Shown here: positions 9,010 to 15,777 of the stretch, piece by piece
How the letters are laid out: each line of letters opens with the position of its first letter
How positions within the stretch are numbered: the stretch's first letter is position 1
DNA from: a virus
Direction: 5' to 3' (one strand)
Length of the DNA: 42,748 bases
IMG/VR virus record: IMGVR_UViG_3300044957_000285
Span: 1-42,748 of that record
Notes under the pieces: model-generated
What the model was told of the DNA's origin: nothing
What the model saw: the letters and a program-made list of their open reading frames with translations, nothing else
Databases searched by the model: none
Program-made: the position numbers and the translations under genes

Positions 9010-9047
9010 TGTGACCTCAACTTTGTGGTCGCAGACTGTGACCTCAA
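9010..9047. repeat. Two 11-base direct repeats at a gene start
   Basis: TGTGACCTCAA occurs at 9010-9020 and again at 9037-9047. Read on the minus strand, each copy contains a GAGGT ribosome-site core; the copy nearest the gene serves the small gene at 8780-9007. It may be a local duplication of the ribosome site region or a binding site. Confidence 0.5.
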
Positions 9048-9051
9048 ACAA

Positions 9052-9085
9052 AAGGCCCGTGCGCAGGAGAGGACGCACGGGCCTT
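9052..9085 (-). terminator. Hairpin terminator between decoration and terminase genes
   Basis: A perfect 12-bp stem (9052-9063 with 9074-9085, GC-rich core) has a ten-base loop and is followed on the minus strand by TTTTGTTTG. It sits in the 127-base gap after the decoration-like gene, so it would end or reduce transcripts before the terminase. No separate strong minus-strand promoter was seen between it and the terminase. Confidence 0.75.
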
Positions 9086-9134
9086 ACAGCGACGGTTTGG
9101 GGACGGGGGCTGAGCTAGGCCGTCGCTGTTGTTC

Positions 9135-9779
9135 TTAGCCGTTGAGCCACGCGGTGCCGTTCGAGTACACCGGGAGCACCAGCGAGCCGCCGCCGGCAGC
9201 AGCCGCACCGAAAACCGGGGAAGCCGGGCTGTCGGAGATGAACCGGCGAGCGCCGGAGCCGGCCGAGGCAGCGGTGGGCAGCGAGGCGAAGGTCACCGGG
9301 GTGAACACGCCCGGACCCGGACGGTTGATCAACACATCCACCAGACCGTTGACCGCAGTCGTGGCGCCGATGGTCTTGCCGAACACGCGCTCGTCGCCGA
9401 CGGAGGCCGCCGCGATCTGGCCGTTGGCCGCCGGGATGACGGACACGCCCTCGGTGATCGCCGCAGCCGCGCGGAGCGTAGCAATCGGGTAGCCACCGAG
9501 GATGACGGTGAAGATGTCGCCGGTCGCAAACGCGTCTTCCGGACGCTTGCCGGGGGTGGAGTTGTAGAAATCACCCGGATCGTAGTTCACACCGGTGCCC
9601 GAGCCCTGCGTGGGTCCAGCGCCGATGAAAATATCCGGCTGCGCGCCCACGCCAGCAATCGTGGCGGTGGGGATGTCGCCGGCGGCCGTGTTCGACAGCA
9701 CGTAAGGCGAGAAAGGAACGAGCGCCGCAGCAGGCCGCACAAGCAGCAGGTTGCGGAACGTAAAGGGTTGGCCGGGCAT
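9135..9779 (-). CDS. Head decoration-like structural protein
   Basis: The 214-residue protein is beta-rich, small-residue-rich and lacks catalytic motifs. Its ending (RRFISDSPASPVFG, then VVG-like glycines and LPVYSNGTAWLNG) resembles the C-terminus common in phage head decoration or head fibre proteins, where a final YxxGxAWxxG strand is frequent. It lies among the first late genes, upstream of terminase, and is flanked by its own terminator and a good ribosome site (AGAGGAG before ATG 9779), suggesting high expression as a virion protein. Alternative: a short tail appendage. The call comes from pattern and position. Confidence 0.55.
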   Translation of the reverse strand: MPGQPFTFRNLLLVRPAAALVPFSPYVLSNTAAGDIPTATIAGVGAQPDIFIGAGPTQGSGTGVNYDPGDFYNSTPGKRPEDAFATGDIFTVILGGYPIATLRAAAAITEGVSVIPAANGQIAAASVGDERVFGKTIGATTAVNGLVDVLINRPGPGVFTPVTFASLPTAASAGSGARRFISDSPASPVFGAAAAGGGSLVLPVYSNGTAWLNG

Positions 9780-9798
9780 ACTTAGTCTCCTCTGGTGT

Positions 9799-9810
9799 CG
9801 GCATATGCCG
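9799..9810. repeat. 12-base palindrome between late genes
   Basis: CGGCATATGCCG is a perfect 12-base palindrome lying in the 41-base gap between the decoration-like gene and the gene upstream of it. It could be a protein-binding site or a small mRNA hairpin next to the ribosome site; nothing else supports a role. Confidence 0.35.
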
Positions 9811-9820
9811 GCAGGGTTGA

Positions 9821-10198
9821 TTAGTCAGGTCTTTCTGCGTCTAGCACAGGGGCGGAAGCCGTGTCAACTGCCTGATCTGCGGCGCGCGCTTCGGCGTCCA
9901 AGACGTCGATGACGTCTTCGATAGTCCGAGCCGTGACGTCGACGTGTTGCTTCACCTTCTTCGCCCAAAACGTCTTGTAGAACTCGCTCTCGTGCTCGTT
10001 GGCCCACAGCGCGAAGCGCAGGTCGCCGCCCATGGCGGAGTAAGCCAAGTCAACAGACCTGTCGGCACGGCCGGGATCGACCGGTGTGGCCACGCCGAAC
10101 ACCTGCGGCAGCGGAAGACCCTGAGCGCGCGCCTCCAACTCGGCAAGCGCGGCGTTCTGGGCAATTTTAGCGACCTGAGCAGGGGTGAACGTGGTCAT
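9821..10198 (-). CDS. Possible terminase small subunit
   Basis: The 125-residue protein MTTFTPAQVAKIAQNAALAE... has an N-terminal helical region and a central GGDLRFALWANEHESEFYKTFW segment. A glycine followed by an aromatic-rich WA.....FY... stretch of this sort is seen near the C-terminus of several small terminase-type proteins, which recognise phage DNA and pass it to the large subunit. The position near the start of the late operon and upstream of terL is consistent. There is no clear HTH at the N-terminus, so the identification is weak. The C-terminal 40 residues are acidic and probably flexible. Confidence 0.4.
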   Translation of the reverse strand: MTTFTPAQVAKIAQNAALAELEARAQGLPLPQVFGVATPVDPGRADRSVDLAYSAMGGDLRFALWANEHESEFYKTFWAKKVKQHVDVTARTIEDVIDVLDAEARAADQAVDTASAPVLDAERPD

Positions 10199-10220
10199 GT
10201 TTCATGTACGGGGTCGGAGT

Positions 10221-10535
10221 CTACTTGGACTTCGTGCGCGGGTCGGCGGCTGCGCGCTTCCGAGCCGCCGCCATGCGCTCGTCAAGCGACTTGCGACGCA
10301 TCGCGTCTTCGAGGGCTTGGGCGTCGGTGGTACGCGCAGCCTGCGCCCGAGCGGGCGCAGCGGCTGCTTTCTTGGGCTTGAACCACTTGCTGGAGCCCGG
10401 CTGCGCCGACGGGTGCGCCCGTATGGACGGCGCCACGTCGACGGTCATCGGGTTGCCAGCAAGCGCTTTTTCCAGCTTTTCTTTGGCCGGAATTGTGCGT
10501 CGAGCGTTGCCTTTGCTGTCGTAGTGGCCGGGCAT
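10221..10535 (-). CDS. Basic small protein, MPGHY family
   Basis: The 104-residue protein begins MPGHYDSKGNARRT and is rich in Lys, Arg and Ala, with a low-complexity middle (KPKKAAAAPARAQAARTT) and a helical basic end (RRKSLDERMAAARKRAAADP). Its start resembles that of the next gene upstream (MPRHYPAGN), hinting that the two are related. Such basic, disordered proteins can be DNA-associated virion or packaging-time proteins. I do not recognise a family. It is transcribed with the late genes and lies one base from its upstream neighbour. Confidence 0.5.
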   Translation of the reverse strand: MPGHYDSKGNARRTIPAKEKLEKALAGNPMTVDVAPSIRAHPSAQPGSSKWFKPKKAAAAPARAQAARTTDAQALEDAMRRKSLDERMAAARKRAAADPRTKSK

Positions 10536-10536
10536 G

Positions 10537-10956
10537 TTAGTACATTCCAGTGTTGGCGGTACCGCGCATCATCTGAAGCGCCTTCATCTTTGATGCTTTG
10601 CGCCTGTCGGACGGGTTGGCGGGGCGTGCCGCTTTCGCCTTGTCACGGACGTTGTCGGCGGTGGAGTTGGCGTTGGCTTGGCGGTACTGGCCGTAGGTCT
10701 GCCCTTCGGACTGTGGCTTGTACTTGTGCTTGGCCATCGACCGGGTCTTGCTGGACACGGAGGCTGCGTTGGCGGGGGCCTCTTGGCCGTAGGTCTGGCC
10801 CTTGGACTGGGGCTTGAAGCGGCCGTTGGCTCTTGAGCCCACACCTTTGTCGATGGGAGCTGCGTTGGCGTTGGCCATGGGCTTTCCGGTCCGGTCCTTG
10901 GAGCTGGACTGCGGAGCGGAATAATCCTTGTTGCCGGCGGGGTAGTGTCTGGGCAT
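10537..10956 (-). CDS. Basic repeat-containing small protein, first late gene
   Basis: The 139-residue protein MPRHYPAGNKDYSAPQ... contains two near-identical motifs, KPQSKGQTYGQ and KPQSEGQTYGQ, about 36 residues apart, visible as a DNA repeat near 10687-10715 and 10783-10818. It is basic, lacks predicted hydrophobic segments and looks largely disordered. It is the first minus-strand gene after the long non-coding region, so it should be the first gene of the late transcript. Function unknown; a DNA-binding or internal head protein would fit the composition. Confidence 0.5.
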   Translation of the reverse strand: MPRHYPAGNKDYSAPQSSSKDRTGKPMANANAAPIDKGVGSRANGRFKPQSKGQTYGQEAPANAASVSSKTRSMAKHKYKPQSEGQTYGQYRQANANSTADNVRDKAKAARPANPSDRRKASKMKALQMMRGTANTGMY

Positions 10957-10983
10957 GACGGTTCTCGCGAAAATGGTTGTGGT

Positions 10984-11012
10984 TGATTAGCGCGGTTTGC
11001 GCGGGGCGTCAA
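10984..11012 (-). promoter_or_regulatory. Weak sigma-70-like promoter candidate for late genes
   Basis: On the minus strand TTGACG (11012-11007) is followed after 17 bases by TAATCA (10989-10984), about 28 bases before the ATG of the first late gene. The -35 box is good and the spacing ideal, but the -10 box matches poorly, so it may need an activator. Low confidence. Confidence 0.28.
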
Positions 11013-11313
11013 GCGGTGGTTTGTAAGTTGGGTTAGTTGAGTTGGCTTCGCGTGCTGGGCGAGCACGAAAAAGTTGTTGTAATACGGATCAGGCGCTACG
11101 CAGCGCACGGCGAACACACAACGAACCCATCCCCCCCCGTTAACCAAGTAACCACGCCGGCTTTGCCAGCTTAGCACACCATCGCCAGCCCGGCCGTACC
11201 GTGCAACCGACGTGCCATGTTGGCTGGGCGTGCTCGGTACCGCGCAGACTTCCCGAACATTGCGTGCGCCGGGTACCCGGTACCCTCCCCTTTGATTTGC
11301 TAGGCTTGGTGAG

Positions 11314-11367
11314 ACTGAGTGTACTGAGTGGGCTCGGCAGGCCGGGTGACAGGCTGGCGGACTGAGT
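11314..11367. repeat. Three ACTGAGT direct repeats (iteron-like)
   Basis: ACTGAGT occurs at 11314-11320, 11323-11329 and 11361-11367, with a degenerate ACTGGGT further right near 11393-11399. Short direct repeats beside a long inverted repeat and an AT-rich core are usual in phage replication origins, where they bind an initiator. The spacing is not regular, so chance is possible in this repetitive G-rich stretch. Confidence 0.4.
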
Positions 11368-11455
11368 AGGCTAGGCCGGCTGGGCGGCTCGGACTGGGTT
11401 GATATTCCGCTCGCCCGGCGGATGAATGGGGTTGACTTTTTCTGATTTTCTGGCA

Positions 11456-11582
11456 CGCGCGCGGGCGCGCGATCTTTTGTGGACCACTAGTTCAACAACA
11501 ATATATGTATGAAAGAAAGAACCAATATACTGTTTATTGTTGTCGATCACCTAGGCCAGAAAAGATCGCGCGCCCGCGCGCG
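11456..11582. repeat. Long inverted repeat around AT-rich core; replication origin candidate
   Basis: The arms 11456-11478 and 11560-11582 are perfect 23-base inverted copies, extending to 27 bases with one mismatch (11456-11482 and 11556-11582). Each arm is an alternating CG tract (Z-DNA-prone) ending in GATCTTTT/AAAAGATC. The 81-base centre is AT-rich and contains a second, nested inverted repeat, ACAACAATA (11495-11503) with TATTGTTGT (11535-11543). The structure lies in the non-coding divergence region and all genes point away from it. This fits a replication origin or a bidirectional control element; a large cruciform is possible. The repeat itself is certain, its role is inference. Confidence 0.7.
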
Positions 11583-11688
11583 CACGCGTACGCGAGCACG
11601 AGCGGGGGCAGGTACACCAAAAAATGCAGCAACGACGGGCCATCCCGGATGTAGTAATGAAATATTCACACCTATAGGCTATAGATTG

Positions 11689-11710
11689 TTGACATGATCG
11701 GTAGATCATG
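11689..11710 (+). promoter_or_regulatory. Operator-like inverted repeat overlapping a -35 box
   Basis: TTGACA (11689-11694) is overlapped by the perfect inverted repeat CATGATC-GGTA-GATCATG (11693-11710). A TTGACA box with a palindrome inside the spacer is the usual form of a repressed promoter. It lies 80 bases before the first plus-strand gene. The expected -10 region (about 11712-11717, GACACA) is poor, which is the weak point. A candidate ligand is the double-HTH protein at 16902-17318. Confidence 0.45.
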
Positions 11711-11789
11711 AGACACACGACTCAGCCCACCAAGTCCACCCAACCAACCACACACTAAATAAACCCCAGCAATCGCTAAGGATGCAATC

Positions 11790-11906
11790 ATGACCATCAC
11801 CTACGACCCCAGAGCCGCCAAAGCACGCCGCGACCGCGCCGAGCTGGCCCACCAGCGGAGTCTGGCCAAAGTCGAAAAATCGCCCCTCAAGGCCCTTTTT
11901 CGCTAG
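11790..11906 (+). CDS. 38-residue leader gene of the plus-strand operon
   Basis: A short frame starting ATG at 11790 with an AAGGA ribosome site seven bases upstream, coding for a basic helical peptide (MTITYDPRAAKARRDRAELA to SPLKALFR). It is the first plus-strand gene after the control region. Coding quality is good for its size: strong ribosome site, GC-rich third positions, no overlap. Phage leader genes of this kind often encode small host-interfering peptides, but no function can be assigned. Confidence 0.5.
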   Translation: MTITYDPRAAKARRDRAELAHQRSLAKVEKSPLKALFR

Positions 11907-11958
11907 TTCACGACCCCTTTGTGGCGCTAAAAACAAAAAATCGACACGGGAGCAAAAA

Positions 11959-12237
11959 ATGTCCTACAACGTCCCCACAACGCTTGCCGCCGCTCGTTCA
12001 CGGGTCCGCGCCACGCGCGAAGCCCTAGACACTCAGCTTGCCAAGTGCAATTACGACAACCTACAAGGCGCAGCGCTCCGCGCCGCCGAACGCGAATATG
12101 ACCGCCTTGAGGCCGAACACTTCCTCGCCCTTGACTGCGAGGAAGCGCACCTAGTCGCCCGCGACTGCGGCGGCTCATACGTCGACCATCTGCCCGCACA
12201 CATCCTTCTGGACTTCAACGTCCAACCCAACACCTAA
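11959..12237 (+). CDS. Small early protein, helical
   Basis: The 92-residue protein MSYNVPTTLAAARSRVRATR... starts after a GGGAG ribosome site. A long amphipathic helix (residues about 8-60, with KCNYDNLQGAALRAAEREYD) is followed by a Cys/His-containing segment (LDCEEAHLVARDCGGSYVDH) that could bind metal, although spacing matches no known finger. It belongs to the run of small unknown genes that opens the plus-strand operon. Not recognised. Confidence 0.6.
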   Translation: MSYNVPTTLAAARSRVRATREALDTQLAKCNYDNLQGAALRAAEREYDRLEAEHFLALDCEEAHLVARDCGGSYVDHLPAHILLDFNVQPNT

Positions 12238-12268
12238 CCCCGCGCCTAACCAAACAGGAGACAAACCC

Positions 12269-12577
12269 GTGAGCGATCCGGACAGCCCCAGATACTACGT
12301 CGCAACCGCGATGTCCTCGCACGCCCGCGCCAAAACCATCCGTGGCGAAGGATGCACGCCTCGCCAAGCCGTCGAAAGCCTAGTGCACCAGTACGCCGCG
12401 CTGACGCCGAGCAAGCGGCGCGCGTTCTCCACCGTCAACGTGGTCCGCGCTAGCCTAATCCGCACGGACGCCGGTCACGCGCTAGTGCAGGTTACCATGC
12501 GGGCGCCAAGCGTGCGCTTGCTCATCTCTGAGGCCGTGCTTCCGGGCGCGGTGGAGAAGCACACAGAGACCCTTTAA
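12269..12577 (+). CDS. Small early protein, unknown
   Basis: The 102-residue protein begins with GTG at 12269 (read as Met-Ser-Asp-Pro-Asp-Ser-Pro) after an AGGAG ribosome site. It has an alpha/beta pattern: YYVATAMS strand, helix HARAKTIRGEGCTPRQAVESLVHQY, and two strands near the end (ALVQVTMRAPSVRLLISEAVL). Not recognised. It is in the cluster of small genes transcribed first, a place where phages keep host-takeover and anti-defence genes. Confidence 0.6.
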   Translation: MSDPDSPRYYVATAMSSHARAKTIRGEGCTPRQAVESLVHQYAALTPSKRRAFSTVNVVRASLIRTDAGHALVQVTMRAPSVRLLISEAVLPGAVEKHTETL

Positions 12578-12605
12578 ACCCAAAACCCGAAAAGGAACCA
12601 GACAC

Positions 12606-12806
12606 ATGACCGCCAAACTCGACACACACGACCTGCTGTTGCAGCGCCTCGCGGACGTCCGCGCGATCTGCGAAGAACTGGTGGAAGAGGCCGACGCCCT
12701 CACCAACCTAGTGCGCGCCGCCGAGCGCCAGTCGCACGCGGACGCAATCGAGTTCGTCCAGCGCGTCGACGAAGCCGCAGCCCTCCTCGCAAACGCGGAC
12801 ATTTAG
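12606..12806 (+). CDS. Small acidic helical protein
   Basis: The 66-residue protein MTAKLDTHDLLLQRLADVRA... follows an AAGGA ribosome site. It is almost wholly helical, acidic and heptad-like (leucines at LLLQRLADV, LVEEADALTNLV), so a small coiled-coil dimer is likely. Its stop is two bases from the next start, suggesting coupling. No function assigned. Confidence 0.6.
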   Translation: MTAKLDTHDLLLQRLADVRAICEELVEEADALTNLVRAAERQSHADAIEFVQRVDEAAALLANADI

Positions 12807-12808
12807 CC

Positions 12809-13267
12809 ATGACCCGCAAGCACGCCCTTCACGCCCGGCGCCCGTTCGCACAAGACGCGCGGCCGCCCGAGGCTGAGTCCGTCTATCTCGACGCAGAGGA
12901 GCTGATCATCGGCCCGTTCCGCATCCCCGTTGGGTACATGCCAACACATGAGCTAATGGCGCTGGACGACTACCTGCGCGACTGCGTCGGCGGCGTTGAG
13001 CGGAGCGCAGAACTCGCCCACGATCTGCAGTACACAACAGAGGAGTATGACGACGCAGTCCGCGCGGCCCGCCGCGCGGCTTCGGATGAGTTCGCGGGGC
13101 TCGCTGACACGCGCGTCTCAGCCGCTGCGCTGGACGTACTTCGCCAAGCGACGACGCGAACCGAAATGCTCTACGCCCTGCCAGAAGAGCGTCTCGCCGC
13201 GCTCTGCGAAGCCGTAGACCTCGCCATTTACAACGCAATCGAGAAGGTCCGCGAAGTCGTGTTCTAG
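12809..13267 (+). CDS. Unknown early protein
   Basis: The 152-residue protein starts at ATG 12809, two bases after the preceding stop. After a disordered basic N-terminus there is a beta segment (ESVYLDAEELIIGPFRIPVG) and then helices rich in Ala, Glu and Arg (TTEEYDDAVRAARRAASDEF and EERLAALCEAVDLAIYNAIE). No catalytic motif, membrane segment or recognised fold. Part of the small-gene cluster. Confidence 0.6.
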   Translation: MTRKHALHARRPFAQDARPPEAESVYLDAEELIIGPFRIPVGYMPTHELMALDDYLRDCVGGVERSAELAHDLQYTTEEYDDAVRAARRAASDEFAGLADTRVSAAALDVLRQATTRTEMLYALPEERLAALCEAVDLAIYNAIEKVREVVF

Positions 13268-13316
13268 TGGGCATGGCTTTTGCGTACCGCACAACAGACA
13301 ACAGGAGAGAACCATC

Positions 13317-13526
13317 ATGAGCGACCAAGCCAACGAAGCATCCGAGGCGCCCAAAGCCGGCCGCGACGACCACGCCGTGCGCCTGTATGGCGTCGCAGCG
13401 GAACACGGCTTCAACTGGCGCATCGAGTATCAGGATTGGTTCATCCCGTGGACTGACATCGAAGTGTCCCCGGAAGTGCAGGAGGCGCTTGACTGGGCCG
13501 GCGAAACCCTCGCGGGCGAGGGCTGA
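13317..13526 (+). CDS. Small acidic protein upstream of the AAA+ gene
   Basis: The 69-residue protein MSDQANEASEAPKAGRDDHA... begins after a strong AGGAG site and ends three bases before the AAA+ ATPase gene. It is strongly acidic, with a Trp-rich centre (FNWRIEYQDWFIPWTDIE) that looks folded. The close spacing suggests it is made with the AAA+/vWA/SprT-like block. DNA-mimic inhibitors are small and acidic, but nothing beyond charge supports that here. Confidence 0.6.
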   Translation: MSDQANEASEAPKAGRDDHAVRLYGVAAEHGFNWRIEYQDWFIPWTDIEVSPEVQEALDWAGETLAGEG

Positions 13527-13528
13527 TC

Positions 13529-14872
13529 ATGACACGCACAAACACCATGCGCGGCGCCTCAAGGCTTATGAACATCGAGACTGTCGAAAACGCCGCCGGC
13601 TTCCGAACCTATCTGGTCACGGGCGACACATACGCCCATCGGTTCAAATTCGGGAGGCTCGGCGGGCGCTGGCAACAGTCCCCTAAGGGCTGGTCGTTCC
13701 CTGACAACGCAGCGACCATGCAGGCCGTCGAGATCATCGTGCGCGAGCACAACGCCGGCGCCGGGCAGGGCGCCAATCAAGACGACGCTGGCGCCGCAGA
13801 GCGCACCACGGGGCGTTTCAAACTGAAAGCGGACGACGCCAGAGAGACCATGGGCGCCGACTGGTCTGGCAAATGGTTGGAGTTTCGCGACCAGTTGCTT
13901 GAGGACGCGCGTGCAGCGAACCCACCGACGCCAAACACGCCTGTGCCCGCCGCGCCTACGTCAGATGCTCAAGTCGACTGGGGCCGGGTGCAGGCCATAG
14001 CCAACGGCGCCGCGACCTACCACGTCGCCCCGCTGGCCACGCAGCTTAGCGCGGCCCTTGATCTGGTCGCCTCGCTCCAGAGCGAAGTCATCGCCCTCAA
14101 GGAAGCGGCGCCGACCGTTGTCGAGCTACGCGAGGAGGGCAAGCCAACGAAGACCCTCAAGGGCGCCGCACACAAACAGCTTCCCGATTTGATCCGCGCG
14201 TTGTCGTGTAAGCGCAACGTGTGGCTGGCTGGTCCGTCCGGATCGGGCAAGACGCACGCGGCCGAGCAAGCAGCGGAGGCGTTGGGGCTCACCTTCGGCC
14301 TGCACGGGGCTATGACCATGCCGCACGAACTGGTCGGGTTCGTCGACGCGTCTGGTCGGTACCACACAACGCCATTCGTCCGCGCGTTTACAGAGGGCGG
14401 CTTGGTGTTGCTCGATGAGATCGACGCAGGCTCCAACGAAGCGTTGCTCGCCCTTAACGCTGCGCTGGCGAACGCGATCATGTGTCTGCCCTCTGGGGAC
14501 GTGGTGCGCCGACATGACAACTTCCGGTGCATCGGCGCCGCCAACACCTTCGGGCAGGGCGCGACGGCCGAGTATGTGGGCCGCAACCGGATCGATGCGG
14601 CGTTCCTACAGCGCTTCGGCGCCCGCATCCGCTGGGGCTATGACAACGCCATGGAACTGGCCATGTGCATGAACAAGGATTGGGTGAAGCGCGTTCAGAA
14701 GGCCCGCAAAACAGTGGAGAAAGCGGGCATAAAAGTCCTGATCACGCCCCGCGCCAGCCTAGACGGCGAAGCCCTGATCGCAGCCGGGTTCACGCCCGAT
14801 CAAGCGGCCGAGATGACTTATCTCGCAGGGCTCACGCCCGAACAGGTGCGTACGGTCGAAGGTACGCCATGA
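13529..14872 (+). CDS. AAA+ ATPase of the MoxR/CobS type
   Basis: The 447-residue protein has an N-terminal module (residues about 25-72) with GGRWQQSPKGWSFP, a disordered A/P-rich linker (125-145), a helical region, and an AAA+ core. Visible motifs are Walker A AGPSGSGKTH (234-243), Walker B GGLVLLDEIDA (290-300), sensor 1 GAAN (336-339) and an arginine-containing AFLQRFGARI (358-367). Sequences after Walker A (HGAMTMPHELVGFVD) resemble the CobS/MoxR group found in many phages. MoxR ATPases remodel partner proteins with vWA-domain cofactors, and the next gene is vWA-like and overlaps this stop (ATGA). Probable role: a chaperone-like motor acting with the next two proteins. Annotation as cobalamin CobS would be misleading, since no cobalamin genes are present. 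Confidence 0.85.
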   Translation: MTRTNTMRGASRLMNIETVENAAGFRTYLVTGDTYAHRFKFGRLGGRWQQSPKGWSFPDNAATMQAVEIIVREHNAGAGQGANQDDAGAAERTTGRFKLKADDARETMGADWSGKWLEFRDQLLEDARAANPPTPNTPVPAAPTSDAQVDWGRVQAIANGAATYHVAPLATQLSAALDLVASLQSEVIALKEAAPTVVELREEGKPTKTLKGAAHKQLPDLIRALSCKRNVWLAGPSGSGKTHAAEQAAEALGLTFGLHGAMTMPHELVGFVDASGRYHTTPFVRAFTEGGLVLLDEIDAGSNEALLALNAALANAIMCLPSGDVVRRHDNFRCIGAANTFGQGATAEYVGRNRIDAAFLQRFGARIRWGYDNAMELAMCMNKDWVKRVQKARKTVEKAGIKVLITPRASLDGEALIAAGFTPDQAAEMTYLAGLTPEQVRTVEGTP

Positions 14873-15777
14873 TCCGGCAGGCGAATAAACACATAAAGGG
14901 ACTGACCGGCGCGTCTGTCACTGCGCACGCCGACAACCTGACGGACGTGCACGACTGGTTGCGCGACGCCAAGGCCAGCCGCATGCCCAAAGACTCGCCC
15001 GCGTGGTCCGGCATGCTGCACGGCGACACCAAGTCGGTTCCGCGCGCCGAGAGGCTTATGGACAAGATCGCAGCGGAGACGCTGCTTAGGGTGCACCAGA
15101 AACGCGCCGTTGCGTCGCCTGTGGGCTCGCTGGCGTGCGTTCCCGACTATCTGGCGGGCTCCCCTACCCCGATGCGCTTGCGTCGCCCTACGCCCTCGCC
15201 AGCCCCGATTACGCTGGTTCTGGACATCACCACGTCTGCGGCCATCCCGAAGGAAGTGATCGCTACACGCGGCGCCGCGACGCTCGCGCTGGTCCAGTTG
15301 CTGATCCAAGCCGGCCACGCTGTCCAACTTATGGCGGGTTTCGCTGCGCAGCCCGATCTGGCGCTTAGGACAGGCAACAGCAACGTGCTGTTTTCCGTGA
15401 CCATGGAGAGCGCACCCCTTGACATTGCGCGCGCTGCTTGGACGCTCACCAGCGAGGAGGCGCAGCGCCACATGTGCTTCGCTGCGGGATATGAGGTTTC
15501 CGCGCCCGGCAGCTACGGACACAACATATTCTGGCCAAAAACGCCTGCAAAAGCCCGCGATTGGGTTGACACAGAGGGCGCGAACATGCCTCTACAGCGC
15601 TCCGCATGGGCGCAGGCGCTGGACTTGCCAGAGTCTGGACTGCTTGTGATACCTCCTCTTTTTGGGTACCACAAAAAGCATTATGAAAGCTTCCTGACGG
15701 ACGCGGGCGCCGCCGATTGGGTAACCGCACGCTATGCTGAAATCCTAGCTCTTGAGAAAAAGGACGACTGGTCATGA
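14869..15777 (+). CDS. vWA-like partner of the AAA+ ATPase
   Basis: The 302-residue protein starts at ATG 14869 inside the stop of the AAA+ gene; a longer frame exists upstream but would overlap that gene by over 200 bases. Residues 113-158 look like the beginning of a vWA/Rossmann fold: strand ITLVLDI, MIDAS-like D119-x-T121-x-S123, helix GAATLALVQLLIQAGH, strand AVQLMAGF. A DxTxS in place of DxSxS could still hold a metal. The N-terminal 100 residues are helical with a basic region, like CobT-type partners. Together with the neighbour it makes a MoxR-vWA pair. The fold is inferred by pattern only. Confidence 0.6.
   Translation: MIRQANKHIKGLTGASVTAHADNLTDVHDWLRDAKASRMPKDSPAWSGMLHGDTKSVPRAERLMDKIAAETLLRVHQKRAVASPVGSLACVPDYLAGSPTPMRLRRPTPSPAPITLVLDITTSAAIPKEVIATRGAATLALVQLLIQAGHAVQLMAGFAAQPDLALRTGNSNVLFSVTMESAPLDIARAAWTLTSEEAQRHMCFAAGYEVSAPGSYGHNIFWPKTPAKARDWVDTEGANMPLQRSAWAQALDLPESGLLVIPPLFGYHKKHYESFLTDAGAADWVTARYAEILALEKKDDWS

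Larger units (their letters stand above)
10957..11789. other. 833-base non-coding divergence region
   Basis: The only gap longer than 300 bases. Genes on the left are all on the minus strand and genes on the right all on the plus strand, so it should hold both leading promoters. It contains a C8 run near 11131-11138, palindromes CCGGGTACCCGG (11269-11280) and CGGTACCG (11235-11242), repeats of ACTGAGT (11314-11367), the long inverted repeat at 11456-11582, and an operator-like inverted repeat at 11693-11710. Open frames crossing it on the minus strand are low-complexity and without support. Probable origin and control region. Confidence 0.7.

Noticed and set aside
11079-11090. TAATACG start of a T7-type promoter
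   Set aside because: Only the first seven bases match the T7 promoter, the rest does not, and no phage RNA polymerase gene is present.
10584-11456. 290-codon minus-strand frame over the control region
   Set aside because: It is a Pro/Ser/Arg/Thr-rich shadow overlapping the supported gene at 10537-10956 in another frame, without known pattern.
11509-11697. 62-codon plus-strand frame within the inverted repeat
   Set aside because: No ribosome site, Arg/Thr repeat from the CG tract, and it crosses the repeat arm; probably not coding.
13529-14872. Cobalamin (CobS) biosynthesis
   Set aside because: CobS-like labels are common for phage MoxR AAA+ proteins; no other cobalamin gene is present.
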